A stretch of DNA of 8,640 nt, taken from positions 1 through 8,640 of the forward strand of contig JBEDUI010000178.1 in NCBI GenBank assembly GCA_040414495.1, in the 5' to 3' direction. This stretch comes from DATAVB01 sp040414495. Its GTDB lineage: Bacteria; Actinomycetota; Actinomycetes; Mycobacteriales; QHCD01. Numbering within the stretch: the stretch's first letter is position 1; each line of letters starts with the position of its first letter. Below, one piece after another: positions 1 through 5,797 of the stretch. A model generated the notes under the pieces. That model saw nothing but the letters and a program-made list of their open reading frames with translations. It did no database searches and was not told the DNA's origin. Both the position numbers and the translations under genes were made by a program.

Positions 1-11
1 AAGGAGACGAC

Positions 12-395
12 GTGAGCTTCACCGACCTCTCACCAAAGGAATTCATCGCGGATTTCTTCGGCTCGATGACCGAGCAGGTACGGGGTACCGCGGACGCGGC
101 CGAGGTGATCGATCGCTATTACACGCCCGATATCGTGCAGATCGTCGACGGCAACCGGCTCGATCGGGCCGCGCTCATCGCCCATGTGCGCCCGATGCGG
201 AAAAACCTCGTCAGCTATGAATTCGACGTACACGAGGCCCTGGCCCTCGGCGACCGGATCGCGGCCCGGTTCACGATTCGCGGACAGATGCGCAAGGCCG
301 GCCCGATCGCCACCGAGGTAGGCCTTTTCGCCGAGTTCACATCGGACGGACGTATGCGGCACGCGCACCAAATGACCCGGACCGTAAAAATCTAG
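12..395 (+). CDS. Small SnoaL/NTF2-like domain protein
   Basis: This gene encodes a 127-residue single-domain protein. It starts at GTG, and AAGGAG at 1-6 is a well-placed ribosome binding site, which fixes the start. The length and pattern resemble the SnoaL-like/NTF2-like fold: an N-terminal helix, a 'VIDRYYTPDIVQIVDG' segment at about residues 32-47, an 'AALIAHVRPMRKN' helix, and then alternating beta strands ('DRIAARFTIRGQM', 'ATEVGLFAEFTSDGRM'). Such proteins form cone-shaped pockets and act as cyclases, isomerases or simple ligand binders. No catalytic residues can be assigned here. It is probably cytoplasmic, because no signal peptide or membrane segment is visible. It converges on the ECF sigma factor gene, which itself carries a SnoaL-like C-terminal domain, so a shared ligand is conceivable but only inferred. 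The fold is fairly secure; the function is unknown. Its promoter lies outside the window. Confidence 0.8.
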   Translation: MSFTDLSPKEFIADFFGSMTEQVRGTADAAEVIDRYYTPDIVQIVDGNRLDRAALIAHVRPMRKNLVSYEFDVHEALALGDRIAARFTIRGQMRKAGPIATEVGLFAEFTSDGRMRHAHQMTRTVKI

Positions 396-1255
396 GCGAC
401 CCACGAGGGCACGGTCTGGGCCAGCCGGTCCGGATCGGTCACCATGCGGATGGCGGTGATGGCCTCGCCGGTGACCGTGAACGCCATGACCGTCATCGGC
501 CGGCCGCCCATAGTGATCAGGATCCCGGGCACTCCGTCGACGAGCACCGGGTGGCCCAATGCGCCGGAAGTCGCACCCATCCTCGCCTGACCGGCGACCT
601 CGTCCGCGCCCCGCACGATAACGGTCCCGCGGGGACTGCTCCGCCGAAGCTCCACATCCGGTGCGAGTACGGCCAGCAATCCCGCGACGTCGCCCCGGCC
701 AGCCGCCGCGAGGAAGGCGTCGACGACCTCCCGGGCCGCCGCGTCATCGGCGGTGGCGGGTGTGCCCAGCCGGATCCGGCCGCGGGCCCGGCTGGCCAAC
801 ATCTTCGTGGCGGGCGTACTCCGGCCGAGGATCGCGGCGATGGCGCCGAACGGAACCTCGAAGATGTCATGAAGTACGAACGACACCCGTTCCGCCGGCG
901 TGAGGGCGTCCATGACGACGTACAGCGCAAGACCGACGGAGTCCGCGAGCACGGCGTCCGCCTCCGGATCGTCTCCGACCTCCTCCCGCGCCAGCACCCC
1001 GAGACTGAGTTCGAGCGGCTGCTCACCGCGTACCCCGCGCCGGCGCAGGACATCCAGACAGATCCGTCCGGTCACCGTGGTGAGCCAACCACGCAAATCC
1101 TCGATGGCATCGCCGCCGGTACGGGCCAGACGCAGCCACGCCTCTTGTACGGCGTCGTCCGCGTCGGCGTGCGAACCCAGGGTGCGGAACGCGATCGCAT
1201 GCAGATAGCCACGATGGGTCTCGAACTCGGCGGCGAGCCGGTCCTGTTCGCTCAC
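392..1255 (-). CDS. ECF sigma factor with C-terminal SnoaL-like domain (ECF41-like)
   Basis: This is a 287-residue RNA polymerase sigma factor. Region 2 spans about residues 11-75 and includes 'AFRTLGSHADADDAVQEAWLRL', split as the core-binding and -10-reading helix. Region 4 spans about 118-162 and includes 'LTPAERVSFVLHDIF' and a helix-turn-helix at 'FGAIAAILGRSTPATKML'. A SnoaL/NTF2-like extension of about 110 residues (174-284) follows, which is typical of ECF41/SigJ-type factors, where it modulates activity in place of a classical anti-sigma factor. The 'DPDRL' at 274-278 resembles the NPDKL motif of ECF41 tails. The WLPEP linker motif and the DGGGK motif known from that group are not apparent. 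The start is GTG, with AAGGAGAA on the minus strand at 1258-1265. It is divergent from a carboxymuconolactone decarboxylase-family gene, the usual ECF41 partner. Autoregulation is likely from the promoter at 1290-1315. The sigma factor call is firm; the exact ECF subgroup is less certain. Confidence 0.93.
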   Translation of the reverse strand: MSEQDRLAAEFETHRGYLHAIAFRTLGSHADADDAVQEAWLRLARTGGDAIEDLRGWLTTVTGRICLDVLRRRGVRGEQPLELSLGVLAREEVGDDPEADAVLADSVGLALYVVMDALTPAERVSFVLHDIFEVPFGAIAAILGRSTPATKMLASRARGRIRLGTPATADDAAAREVVDAFLAAAGRGDVAGLLAVLAPDVELRRSSPRGTVIVRGADEVAGQARMGATSGALGHPVLVDGVPGILITMGGRPMTVMAFTVTGEAITAIRMVTDPDRLAQTVPSWVA

Positions 1256-1289
1256 GGTTCTCCTTGGCGTACGGCAGTTTCGCTACCAG

Positions 1290-1315
1290 GACGAGGCACC
1301 CGCCGGAAAGGTAAC
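1290..1315 (-). promoter_or_regulatory. Candidate ECF-type promoter for the sigma factor gene
   Basis: On the minus strand the sequence reads GTTACC (complement of 1310-1315), then 16 bases, then CGTC (complement of 1290-1293). Published ECF41 promoters have a TGTCACA-like -35 box and a CGTC -10 box separated by 16 bases. Here the -10 box and spacing match, and the -35 box matches in part. The start codon at 1255 would lie about 28 bases after the predicted start site. The functional call is inference from this match and from the gene it precedes. Confidence 0.6.
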
Positions 1316-1326
1316 TCGCGTTACCT
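1309..1326. repeat. Perfect palindrome in the sigma/decarboxylase intergenic region
   Basis: AGGTAAC and GTTACCT form 7-bp perfect arms around the 4-base spacer TCGC. The arms contain the -35 boxes of the two divergent ECF-type promoters. The palindrome could simply be the result of two mirrored -35 boxes, or it could also be an operator for a dimeric (for example TetR-like) repressor. The sequence alone does not decide between these. Confidence 0.8.
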
Positions 1327-1345
1327 CCTGCCGCGGTCGGGCGTC
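1320..1345 (+). promoter_or_regulatory. Candidate ECF-type promoter for the decarboxylase-like gene
   Basis: GTTACC at 1320-1325 is followed after exactly 16 bases by CGTC at 1342-1345, the same arrangement as on the opposite strand. A transcript would start near 1352, leaving a leader of about 30 bases that carries the GAGGGG ribosome binding site at about 1375-1380 before the ATG at 1383. Control by the neighbouring sigma factor is inferred from the shared promoter form and the known ECF41-partner linkage. Confidence 0.6.
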
Positions 1346-1382
1346 GTAGTGCGTCCATTAACCACGATTTCCGTGAGGGGAA

Positions 1383-1838
1383 ATGATGGCACGCATTCAG
1401 AGCGCCGCCGCCCAACCCGACATTACGACCGGCGTCCAGCACATCTTCAAGGCTGTCTACGGAGGCGGCGTTCCGCGCGAGACGCTTGAGCTGGTTCATC
1501 TGCGGGCGAGCCAGATCAACGGCTGCAGCGCCTGCGTCGACGCCGGTGCCGCGAGTTCGATGCAGGCCGGCATCAGCCCGGAGAAGCTGCTCGCTACCGC
1601 TGCCTGGTACGAGAATCCGCTGTTCGACGACGCCGAGCGGGCCGCGCTGGCGCTCACCGAAGCCGCGACCCGGCTCTCCGATCGCCCCGGCGCGGTCACC
1701 GACGAGATTTGGGCCGAAGCGACGAAGCATTACGACGACCGCCAGCTCTCGTCGCTGGTGTTGATGGTGGCGATCACCAACTTCTTCAACCGCATCAACA
1801 CCACCTTTCAGGTGCCAGCCGGGGCTCGGTGGGACTGA
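1383..1838 (+). CDS. Carboxymuconolactone decarboxylase/AhpD-family protein
   Basis: This 151-residue protein has the hallmark segment 'ELVHLRASQINGCSACVDAG', with the redox cysteine pair C48-x-x-C51 in an all-helical fold. Family members include decarboxylases and AhpD-type thiol peroxidases, and a two-residue-spaced cysteine pair favours the peroxidase/disulfide type. In AhpD the second cysteine is followed four residues later by a histidine of the proton relay; here that position is G55. The end of the protein ('NFFNRINTTFQVPAG') is typical of the ECF41-linked group. The start is supported by GAGGGG just upstream; the next codon is also ATG, so either could be used. It is divergent from the sigma factor gene and is probably its direct target. 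The likely role is detoxification or redox homeostasis; the physiological substrate is unknown. Confidence 0.92.
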   Translation: MMARIQSAAAQPDITTGVQHIFKAVYGGGVPRETLELVHLRASQINGCSACVDAGAASSMQAGISPEKLLATAAWYENPLFDDAERAALALTEAATRLSDRPGAVTDEIWAEATKHYDDRQLSSLVLMVAITNFFNRINTTFQVPAGARWD

Positions 1839-1846
1839 CGTCGGAT

Positions 1847-1881
1847 GCTGGTGGGAGCAGCCCCGAGCCGCTCCCACCAGC
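1847..1881 (+). terminator. Strong hairpin after the decarboxylase-like gene
   Basis: GCTGGTGGGAGC (1847-1858) and GCTCCCACCAGC (1870-1881) are perfect 12-bp arms around an 11-base loop, nine bases after the stop codon. There is no T-run afterwards, but high-GC actinobacteria often terminate at such stems without one. The position after a gene and before a same-strand gene with its own ribosome binding site supports terminator function; an RNA-stabilising or processing stem is the alternative. Confidence 0.65.
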
Positions 1882-2003
1882 GGAACGGCAAGAAACTGGC
1901 GCAAACCAACTCTTCACGCTGCAAACCGCATAGCCGATTGGGCCCTCTGACCCTGGCGGGCTGGCTATGGTGATGCCACGCTGACCCCGACGGGGAGGTA
2001 GCC

Positions 2004-2627
2004 ATGGGTGTCTACGGCGAGCAGGTGCTCCCGCGAATCCTGGACGTGGTCGGCGGTGTGAAAAGCGTCCGGCCACTGCGTCAACGGGTATGCGCCGGCC
2101 TGAGCGGAAATGTCGTCGAGATCGGATTCGGCTCGGGTCTGAACGTCCCGTTCTACCCCGACGCGGTGAAGCAGGTGGACACCGTCGAGCCGTCCGACGT
2201 CGGCTGGAGGCTGGCCCAGAAACGCCTGCGGGACAGCAGGATTCCGGTGCGCCGGTCTGGATTGGACGGCCAATCCCTGCCGTTCCCCGACAATCAGTTT
2301 GACAGCGCGCTCTCGACCTGGACCATGTGCACAATTCCCGATATCGACACGGCCCTGCAGGAATTGCGCCGCGTCCTCAAGCCTGGCGGCAGCCTGCATT
2401 TTCTCGAACACGGGCTGGCGCCGGAGCCGGACGAGAACGTACGCCGGTGGCAGCGGCGCCTGGAACCGCTGCAGAAGAGGTTCGTTGGCGGTTGTCACCT
2501 CACCCGTCAGATCGTCGATCTGCTGACCAAAGCTGGTTTCACCGTCACGAATGTCGATGTCTTTTACGAAGAAGGCGCACCCAAGACCCTGGGCGCGGAC
2601 TCGCTCGGCATCGCGATTTCCCCGTAG
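2004..2627 (+). CDS. Class I SAM-dependent methyltransferase, METTL7/UbiE-like
   Basis: This is a 207-residue methyltransferase with a Rossmann-type fold. Motif I is 'VVEIGFGSGLNVPFYP' at 37-52 (glycines 41, 43 and 45 contact S-adenosylmethionine). The acidic residue of strand 2 is E62 in 'VEPS', and D89 precedes 'LPFPDNQFD'. The motif around 'LKPGGSLHFLEHG' (125-137) marks strand 5. The stretch 'RRWQRRLEPLQKRFVGGCHLTR' (147-168) resembles the METTL7-like group, whose animal members methylate thiols, so a small lipophilic or thiol substrate is possible but not proven. The ATG start has a strong GGGGAGG site at 1992-1998. The protein lacks the N-terminal membrane helix of animal METTL7, so it is probably soluble. 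It lies 20 bp upstream of a phosphotransferase gene. The methyltransferase call is firm; the substrate is unknown. Confidence 0.9.
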   Translation: MGVYGEQVLPRILDVVGGVKSVRPLRQRVCAGLSGNVVEIGFGSGLNVPFYPDAVKQVDTVEPSDVGWRLAQKRLRDSRIPVRRSGLDGQSLPFPDNQFDSALSTWTMCTIPDIDTALQELRRVLKPGGSLHFLEHGLAPEPDENVRRWQRRLEPLQKRFVGGCHLTRQIVDLLTKAGFTVTNVDVFYEEGAPKTLGADSLGIAISP

Positions 2628-2635
2628 GGCTGGGC

Positions 2636-2641
2636 TAAGCT
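2636..2641 (+). promoter_or_regulatory. Candidate -10 box for a leaderless kinase transcript
   Basis: TAAGCT fits the actinobacterial TANNNT -10 form and ends six bases before the ATG at 2648, so the predicted transcription start coincides with the first base of the start codon. The gap contains no purine-rich ribosome binding site, which agrees with leaderless translation. No clear -35 box is visible about 17 bases upstream, which is common for such promoters. Read-through from the methyltransferase gene is the alternative. Confidence 0.45.
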
Positions 2642-2647
2642 GCCCCG

Positions 2648-3544
2648 ATGATTGATGTTCCGGAGCAGTTTGTCCGCGAGATCGTGACCCGCGAAGGCGT
2701 TCCTGGTGAACGCTGGATCGCTGCGCTGCCCGGCCTGATCGAGGAACTGCTGCAGCGCTGGAGTTGTACGCCTACCGGGCCGGCGATGCACGGCAAGGTC
2801 GGGATCGTCGTTCCGGTGCGCCGGCCCGACGCACCACCCGCCGTACTGAAGATTTCCTTTCCGCACCCGGGAAATGTCCACGAGCCGACCGCTTACGCAG
2901 CATGGTCCGGTCGCGGCGCGGTGCTTCTTTTGGACCGTGACGATGCGCGATACGCGTTGCTATTGGAACGCGTCGAGTCCGAAACCCTGGTCGATCACGA
3001 GAATGCCGACGAGGCGGCGGCTGTGTGTGGACGGCTGACCCATCGCCTCGCAATTCCCGCGCCACCGGACGTTCCTCGGCTCAGCGATCGCGCGCCAACG
3101 CAGGAATCCGAACTGCGTGTGGCGATCCGGCAGACCGACGGTGCCGCTCGCCGGGCCTTTGAGGTGGCGATCAGCACGATCCAGGAATTCGGCCGCGAGC
3201 AACCAAACACAATGGTGCACGGCGATTTGCATTACGAGAATGTCGTACGGGCGACCCGCGAACCCTGGTTGGTCATTGATCCCAAGGGATTCGCGGGCGA
3301 CCCGGCCAATGACGCGGTGAGCGTGCTGATCGGCGGTTTCCAGCGGCGGTTGGCGGCCGACGACCTCTGCGCGAAAATCCAGCGCTGGCTGGCGATCTTC
3401 GCCGAGGCAGCCGAACTCGAGCGGGATCGGGTGATCCGGTGGGTGCAGGCGCACGCTCTCCTGCACGTCTGTTGGGCGCGTAAATCGGCCCCATCGTCAC
3501 CAACCATTCCGCTAGCCGAACAGGTAGCCAGCGTCCTGGCCTGA
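2648..3544 (+). CDS. Streptomycin 6-kinase-type phosphotransferase (APH(6)/hydroxyurea kinase family)
   Basis: This 298-residue kinase-like protein is of the aminoglycoside/hydroxyurea phosphotransferase family. The N-lobe carries the likely ATP-contacting lysine K68 in 'AVLKIS'. The catalytic loop is 'MVHGDLHYENVV' (189-200), with the catalytic base D193 and metal ligand N198. The metal-binding 'VIDPKGFAGDPANDA' follows at 209-223, with D211. The IDPKG-x-x-GDP form is typical of streptomycin 6-kinases (Pfam APH_6_hur), which transfer phosphate from ATP to the 6-hydroxyl of streptomycin and inactivate it. Chromosomal relatives in soil actinomycetes often have no proven resistance role, so the real substrate may be another hydroxylated small molecule. 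The ATG start has no good ribosome binding site. The gene sits 20 bp behind a methyltransferase gene and ends in a hairpin. The family call is firm; the substrate is inferred. Confidence 0.88.
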   Translation: MIDVPEQFVREIVTREGVPGERWIAALPGLIEELLQRWSCTPTGPAMHGKVGIVVPVRRPDAPPAVLKISFPHPGNVHEPTAYAAWSGRGAVLLLDRDDARYALLLERVESETLVDHENADEAAAVCGRLTHRLAIPAPPDVPRLSDRAPTQESELRVAIRQTDGAARRAFEVAISTIQEFGREQPNTMVHGDLHYENVVRATREPWLVIDPKGFAGDPANDAVSVLIGGFQRRLAADDLCAKIQRWLAIFAEAAELERDRVIRWVQAHALLHVCWARKSAPSSPTIPLAEQVASVLA

Positions 3545-3558
3545 GCCAGGGCGTCTTT
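3531..3558 (+). terminator. Terminator hairpin spanning the kinase stop codon
   Basis: CCTGGC (3535-3540) and GCCAGG (3545-3550) are perfect arms. The stem extends outward through 3531-3534 and 3551-3554 with two GC pairs and two GU wobbles, giving about 10 bp. The tetraloop CTGA contains the TGA stop codon of the kinase gene. A short pyrimidine tail, CTTTC, follows. This fits an intrinsic terminator separating the kinase gene from the converging methyltransferase gene. AGGGCGT (3548-3554) could instead pair with ACGCCCT (3583-3589) in a larger, weaker structure. Confidence 0.6.
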
Positions 3559-3587
3559 CAGCAGGCGGAGGATTTACGAAGCACGCC

Positions 3588-4385
3588 CTAGCGAACCGCC
3601 AGCCGAATTCGGTATGTCCACCACCACGGCCTGGCTACCGGCAGCCGTCGGGCTGCGACCTCGCGTAATGCCGTCAACCCGATAGCTGACTCGCTCACGC
3701 CATCGGCCAACAGCGCGACGACACCGCCTTGACTGCGCGCCACCGCGACCAGACGCTCGGCGTCGCCCGATTCCCTTTTGTGCAAGGCGATATCTTCGAC
3801 ATGACGGAACAACCCGCTGCGCCGCAGGCTTTCGGCGTGGCTCGCCTTCGCGGCATACGGCGGACGCAGGCCGCGATGTACTTCCTGCTCCCGCACCAGG
3901 CGGTCGCATTCGGCATAGGCCGCATCCGCCTCCGGGTCGATGGTCGGCGGCCACTCGCTGTCATATGCGGCGAATACCCCGCCCCGCCGTAACAGTCGGG
4001 CTATTTCCGGTAACGCCCGGGCGTGGTCAAACCAGTGCAACGCCTGCGACGCGGTCACGATATCGGCGCAACGATTGGGCAGACCGGTGTCCTCGGCCGT
4101 TGCGTCACGCAACGCGAACAACCCGGCGTCGCGCAACGCAGCGATCCGGGTCGATGCCACGGCCCGCATATCCGCCGACGGTTCGACCGCGGTCACCGAC
4201 TCCGCCCGGCCGGACCACAGCACAGTGGACAGTCCGGTACCCGCACCGAGATCCACCACGTCCGGACGCTGGGCGCCGGACCACGCCGTCAGCAACTCGA
4301 CCAGTTCGACCGGCGGCGTCGGCCGGGCCGAGTCGTACAAGTCGGCGAAGCCGGAAAACCGCTGGGCCGGGGTCACATCGACCAT
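3588..4385 (-). CDS. Class I SAM-dependent methyltransferase (Methyltransf_11 type)
   Basis: This is a 265-residue methyltransferase. It opens with 'FADLYDSARPTPPVELVELL' (13-32), the usual N-terminal lead of this group. Motif I is 'VVDLGAGTGLST' (43-54), and E68 in 'TAVEPSADM' is the ribose-binding acidic residue of strand 2. 'TASQALHWFD' (111-120) is the conserved post-motif segment, and 'IARLLRRGGVFAAYDSEWPP' (128-147) holds strand 5. Relatives act on small molecules, including aconitate-type and polyketide-like substrates, but nothing here identifies the substrate. No signal peptide or membrane segment is visible. The start has GGGGAGG on the minus strand at 4390-4396, and a separate promoter lies at 4421-4449, so it is not simply the last gene of the ABC operon upstream. 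It converges on the kinase gene. The family call is firm; the function is unknown. Confidence 0.9.
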   Translation of the reverse strand: MVDVTPAQRFSGFADLYDSARPTPPVELVELLTAWSGAQRPDVVDLGAGTGLSTVLWSGRAESVTAVEPSADMRAVASTRIAALRDAGLFALRDATAEDTGLPNRCADIVTASQALHWFDHARALPEIARLLRRGGVFAAYDSEWPPTIDPEADAAYAECDRLVREQEVHRGLRPPYAAKASHAESLRRSGLFRHVEDIALHKRESGDAERLVAVARSQGGVVALLADGVSESAIGLTALREVAARRLPVARPWWWTYRIRLAVR

Positions 4386-4407
4386 GCCGCCTCCCCACCG
4401 TAGGATC

Positions 4408-4421
4408 TCTCGACATCGAGA
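4408..4421. promoter_or_regulatory. Inverted repeat over the methyltransferase start site (possible operator)
   Basis: TCTCGA (4408-4413) and TCGAGA (4416-4421) form a perfect 6-bp inverted repeat with a 2-base spacer. It overlaps the last -10 base and the predicted transcription start on the minus strand. This placement is typical of a repressor operator. No regulator gene is visible nearby, and a chance palindrome of this size is possible. Confidence 0.4.
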
Positions 4422-4449
4422 TACTAACCGGAGGCGGCCGGCCCGACAA
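4421..4449 (-). promoter_or_regulatory. Sigma70-like promoter for the minus-strand methyltransferase
   Basis: On the minus strand TTGTCG (complement of 4444-4449) is followed after 17 bases by TAGTAT (complement of 4421-4426). Both boxes and the spacing are close to the housekeeping consensus TTGACA-17-TATAAT. The start codon at 4385 lies about 30 bases after the predicted start site, leaving room for the ribosome binding site. The promoter begins right behind the stop codon of the binding-protein gene at 4456. Confidence 0.65.
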
Positions 4450-4455
4450 GGCAGA

Positions 4456-5775
4456 TCACGACCCGAAGATGCGCTCCATGGAGTCCTGGGCCGACTTCGC
4501 CGCCTGCGCCGGCGTCTTGTGTTTGAGCAGAATGTCCTGAACCATCGTGGTAGCGATATTCTGCTGGCTGACCGAGCTGAGGTTGCGCAACAGGTGGGGC
4601 GATGCCTGCGCCGGGAACCAGGTCGGCCGCCCCTTCTCGATGATCTGCGGGAATGACGAGAAAACCGGCTGGTCGGTCCAGTACTTCTCCTTCGTCAGAT
4701 CCTGGTAGACCGGATACCACCGGCCGCCCACCTTTTCGTAGACCTTTTCGATGTTGTCCGGCTTCATCAAATACTTGACCAGGTCCTTGGCCTTGGCCAG
4801 ATTGCGGCTCGTTTTCGAAACGCTCCACAGCCAGGTGCCGACACCCTGCGCCGATCCGGCCCGCCCGGCCGGGAACGGCGCCTGCGTGATGTTTTTCAGC
4901 AACGCCTTGTCCGAGGCGGCGATCGCACCGTAGATCGAGGCTCCGTTGAATACGAACATCGCCTGTTTGGACTGGAACAGCTGGTTGTTCCACGCGTCGT
5001 CGGCCGTTAGCGCATCCGGCGGTATCAGCTTGTCCTTCCACCACCGCTGGATACGTTCCAACGCGGATATCGTGCCGTCGCTGTTGATGGCCGGATTCCC
5101 GTCTTTGTCCACCATGGACCCGCCGTCGGCGTTGATCACCGAGGTGATGTTGCCGTCGCTGTCGGCGGTCTTGCCCAGCGCGATTCCAATGCCGTAAAGG
5201 TTTGGTGGTCGCTGGGCTTTACGAGCCGCACTCTCCAGCTCATCCAGGGTCGCCGGCGCCTCCCGTTTGCCGGTCGCCTGTTCCATCAGATCCAGGCGCG
5301 CGTACAGGCCCGAGACGTCCGATTCCATCGGAATGCCATACGTTTTGCCGCCGACCTGGGCGTATTGGTTGAGCGCGGAAAACATGCCGCCGGCCTGACC
5401 CTTGACCGAATCCAGCACATCGGTCAGGTCGGCGAGATGGCCCTGGCTGCCGTAATAGATCGGGTCGGTCGACTCCAGCATGACGACATCCGGGATCGCC
5501 TTGGCTTGAATTGCGGCGCCGACCTTCTGAATGTAATTGGTGCTGGGAATGACCGAGAACTGCACCCGGATGTGATTGTCCGACGCCCATTTCTGAACCT
5601 GATCACCGACCTCGTTGTCGCCTTGTTTGGTGAACGACGCGACGCTCCACACCTTCATGATCTTCGAGCTGCCGCCACATCCGGCCAACGTCGGCCCGAC
5701 CGCGGTGGCCGCCAACGTTCCGGCGCCCGCGCGAAGCAGGGTCCGACGGCTCAACGTCCTTCGGTTGTTCGACAC
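4456..5775 (-). CDS. Carbohydrate ABC transporter substrate-binding lipoprotein (family 1)
   Basis: This is the extracellular receptor of a sugar importer, about 439 residues long. I chose the GTG at 5775 over an in-frame GTG at 5790 because GGAGGG (complement of 5783-5788) sits seven bases upstream of the former. From that start the N-terminus has a twin-arginine motif, 'SRRTLLRA' (9-16), a hydrophobic stretch, and the lipobox 'LAGC' with C33, so the protein is probably folded before Tat export and anchored by lipid. The mature part has features of family 1 binding proteins: 'VVMLESTDPIYYGSQGHLADLTDVLD', 'GIPMESDVSGLYARLDLME', 'FQSKQAMFVFNGA' and 'AKAKDLVKYLMKPDNIEKVYE'. The sugar is not identifiable. 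It is the last gene of the three-gene transporter operon, 22 bp after the second permease gene; binding-protein genes usually come first. No terminator was found after it. Confidence 0.92.
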   Translation of the reverse strand: MSNNRRTLSRRTLLRAGAGTLAATAVGPTLAGCGGSSKIMKVWSVASFTKQGDNEVGDQVQKWASDNHIRVQFSVIPSTNYIQKVGAAIQAKAIPDVVMLESTDPIYYGSQGHLADLTDVLDSVKGQAGGMFSALNQYAQVGGKTYGIPMESDVSGLYARLDLMEQATGKREAPATLDELESAARKAQRPPNLYGIGIALGKTADSDGNITSVINADGGSMVDKDGNPAINSDGTISALERIQRWWKDKLIPPDALTADDAWNNQLFQSKQAMFVFNGASIYGAIAASDKALLKNITQAPFPAGRAGSAQGVGTWLWSVSKTSRNLAKAKDLVKYLMKPDNIEKVYEKVGGRWYPVYQDLTKEKYWTDQPVFSSFPQIIEKGRPTWFPAQASPHLLRNLSSVSQQNIATTMVQDILLKHKTPAQAAKSAQDSMERIFGS

Positions 5776-5797
5776 GTCTGCACCCTCCACAGGAGAC

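Noticed and set aside
551..1489. Long open frame on the plus strand opposite the sigma factor gene
   Set aside because: It is antisense to a clear sigma factor gene, has the low-complexity Arg/Pro/Gly-rich composition of GC-rich shadow frames, and has no recognisable domain or ribosome binding site.
1023..1904. Open frame on the minus strand across the decarboxylase gene and the ECF promoter region
   Set aside because: It runs antisense through a well-recognised gene, through the intergenic promoters and into the sigma factor gene; its translation shows no family features.
1839..2003. Promoter for the first methyltransferase gene
   Set aside because: TATGGT at 1966-1971 has the TANNNT form, but the nearest TTG-type -35 candidate (TTGGGC at 1938) is 22 bases away. 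Too weak to list as a feature.
3940..4656. Plus-strand open frame opposite the second methyltransferase and the end of the binding protein
   Set aside because: It spans two convincing minus-strand genes and their promoter, and the translation has no domain pattern.
5776..5790. Upstream GTG as the start of the binding protein
   Set aside because: Those codons contain the ribosome binding site of the better-placed GTG at 5775, and starting there would only lengthen the region before the Tat motif.
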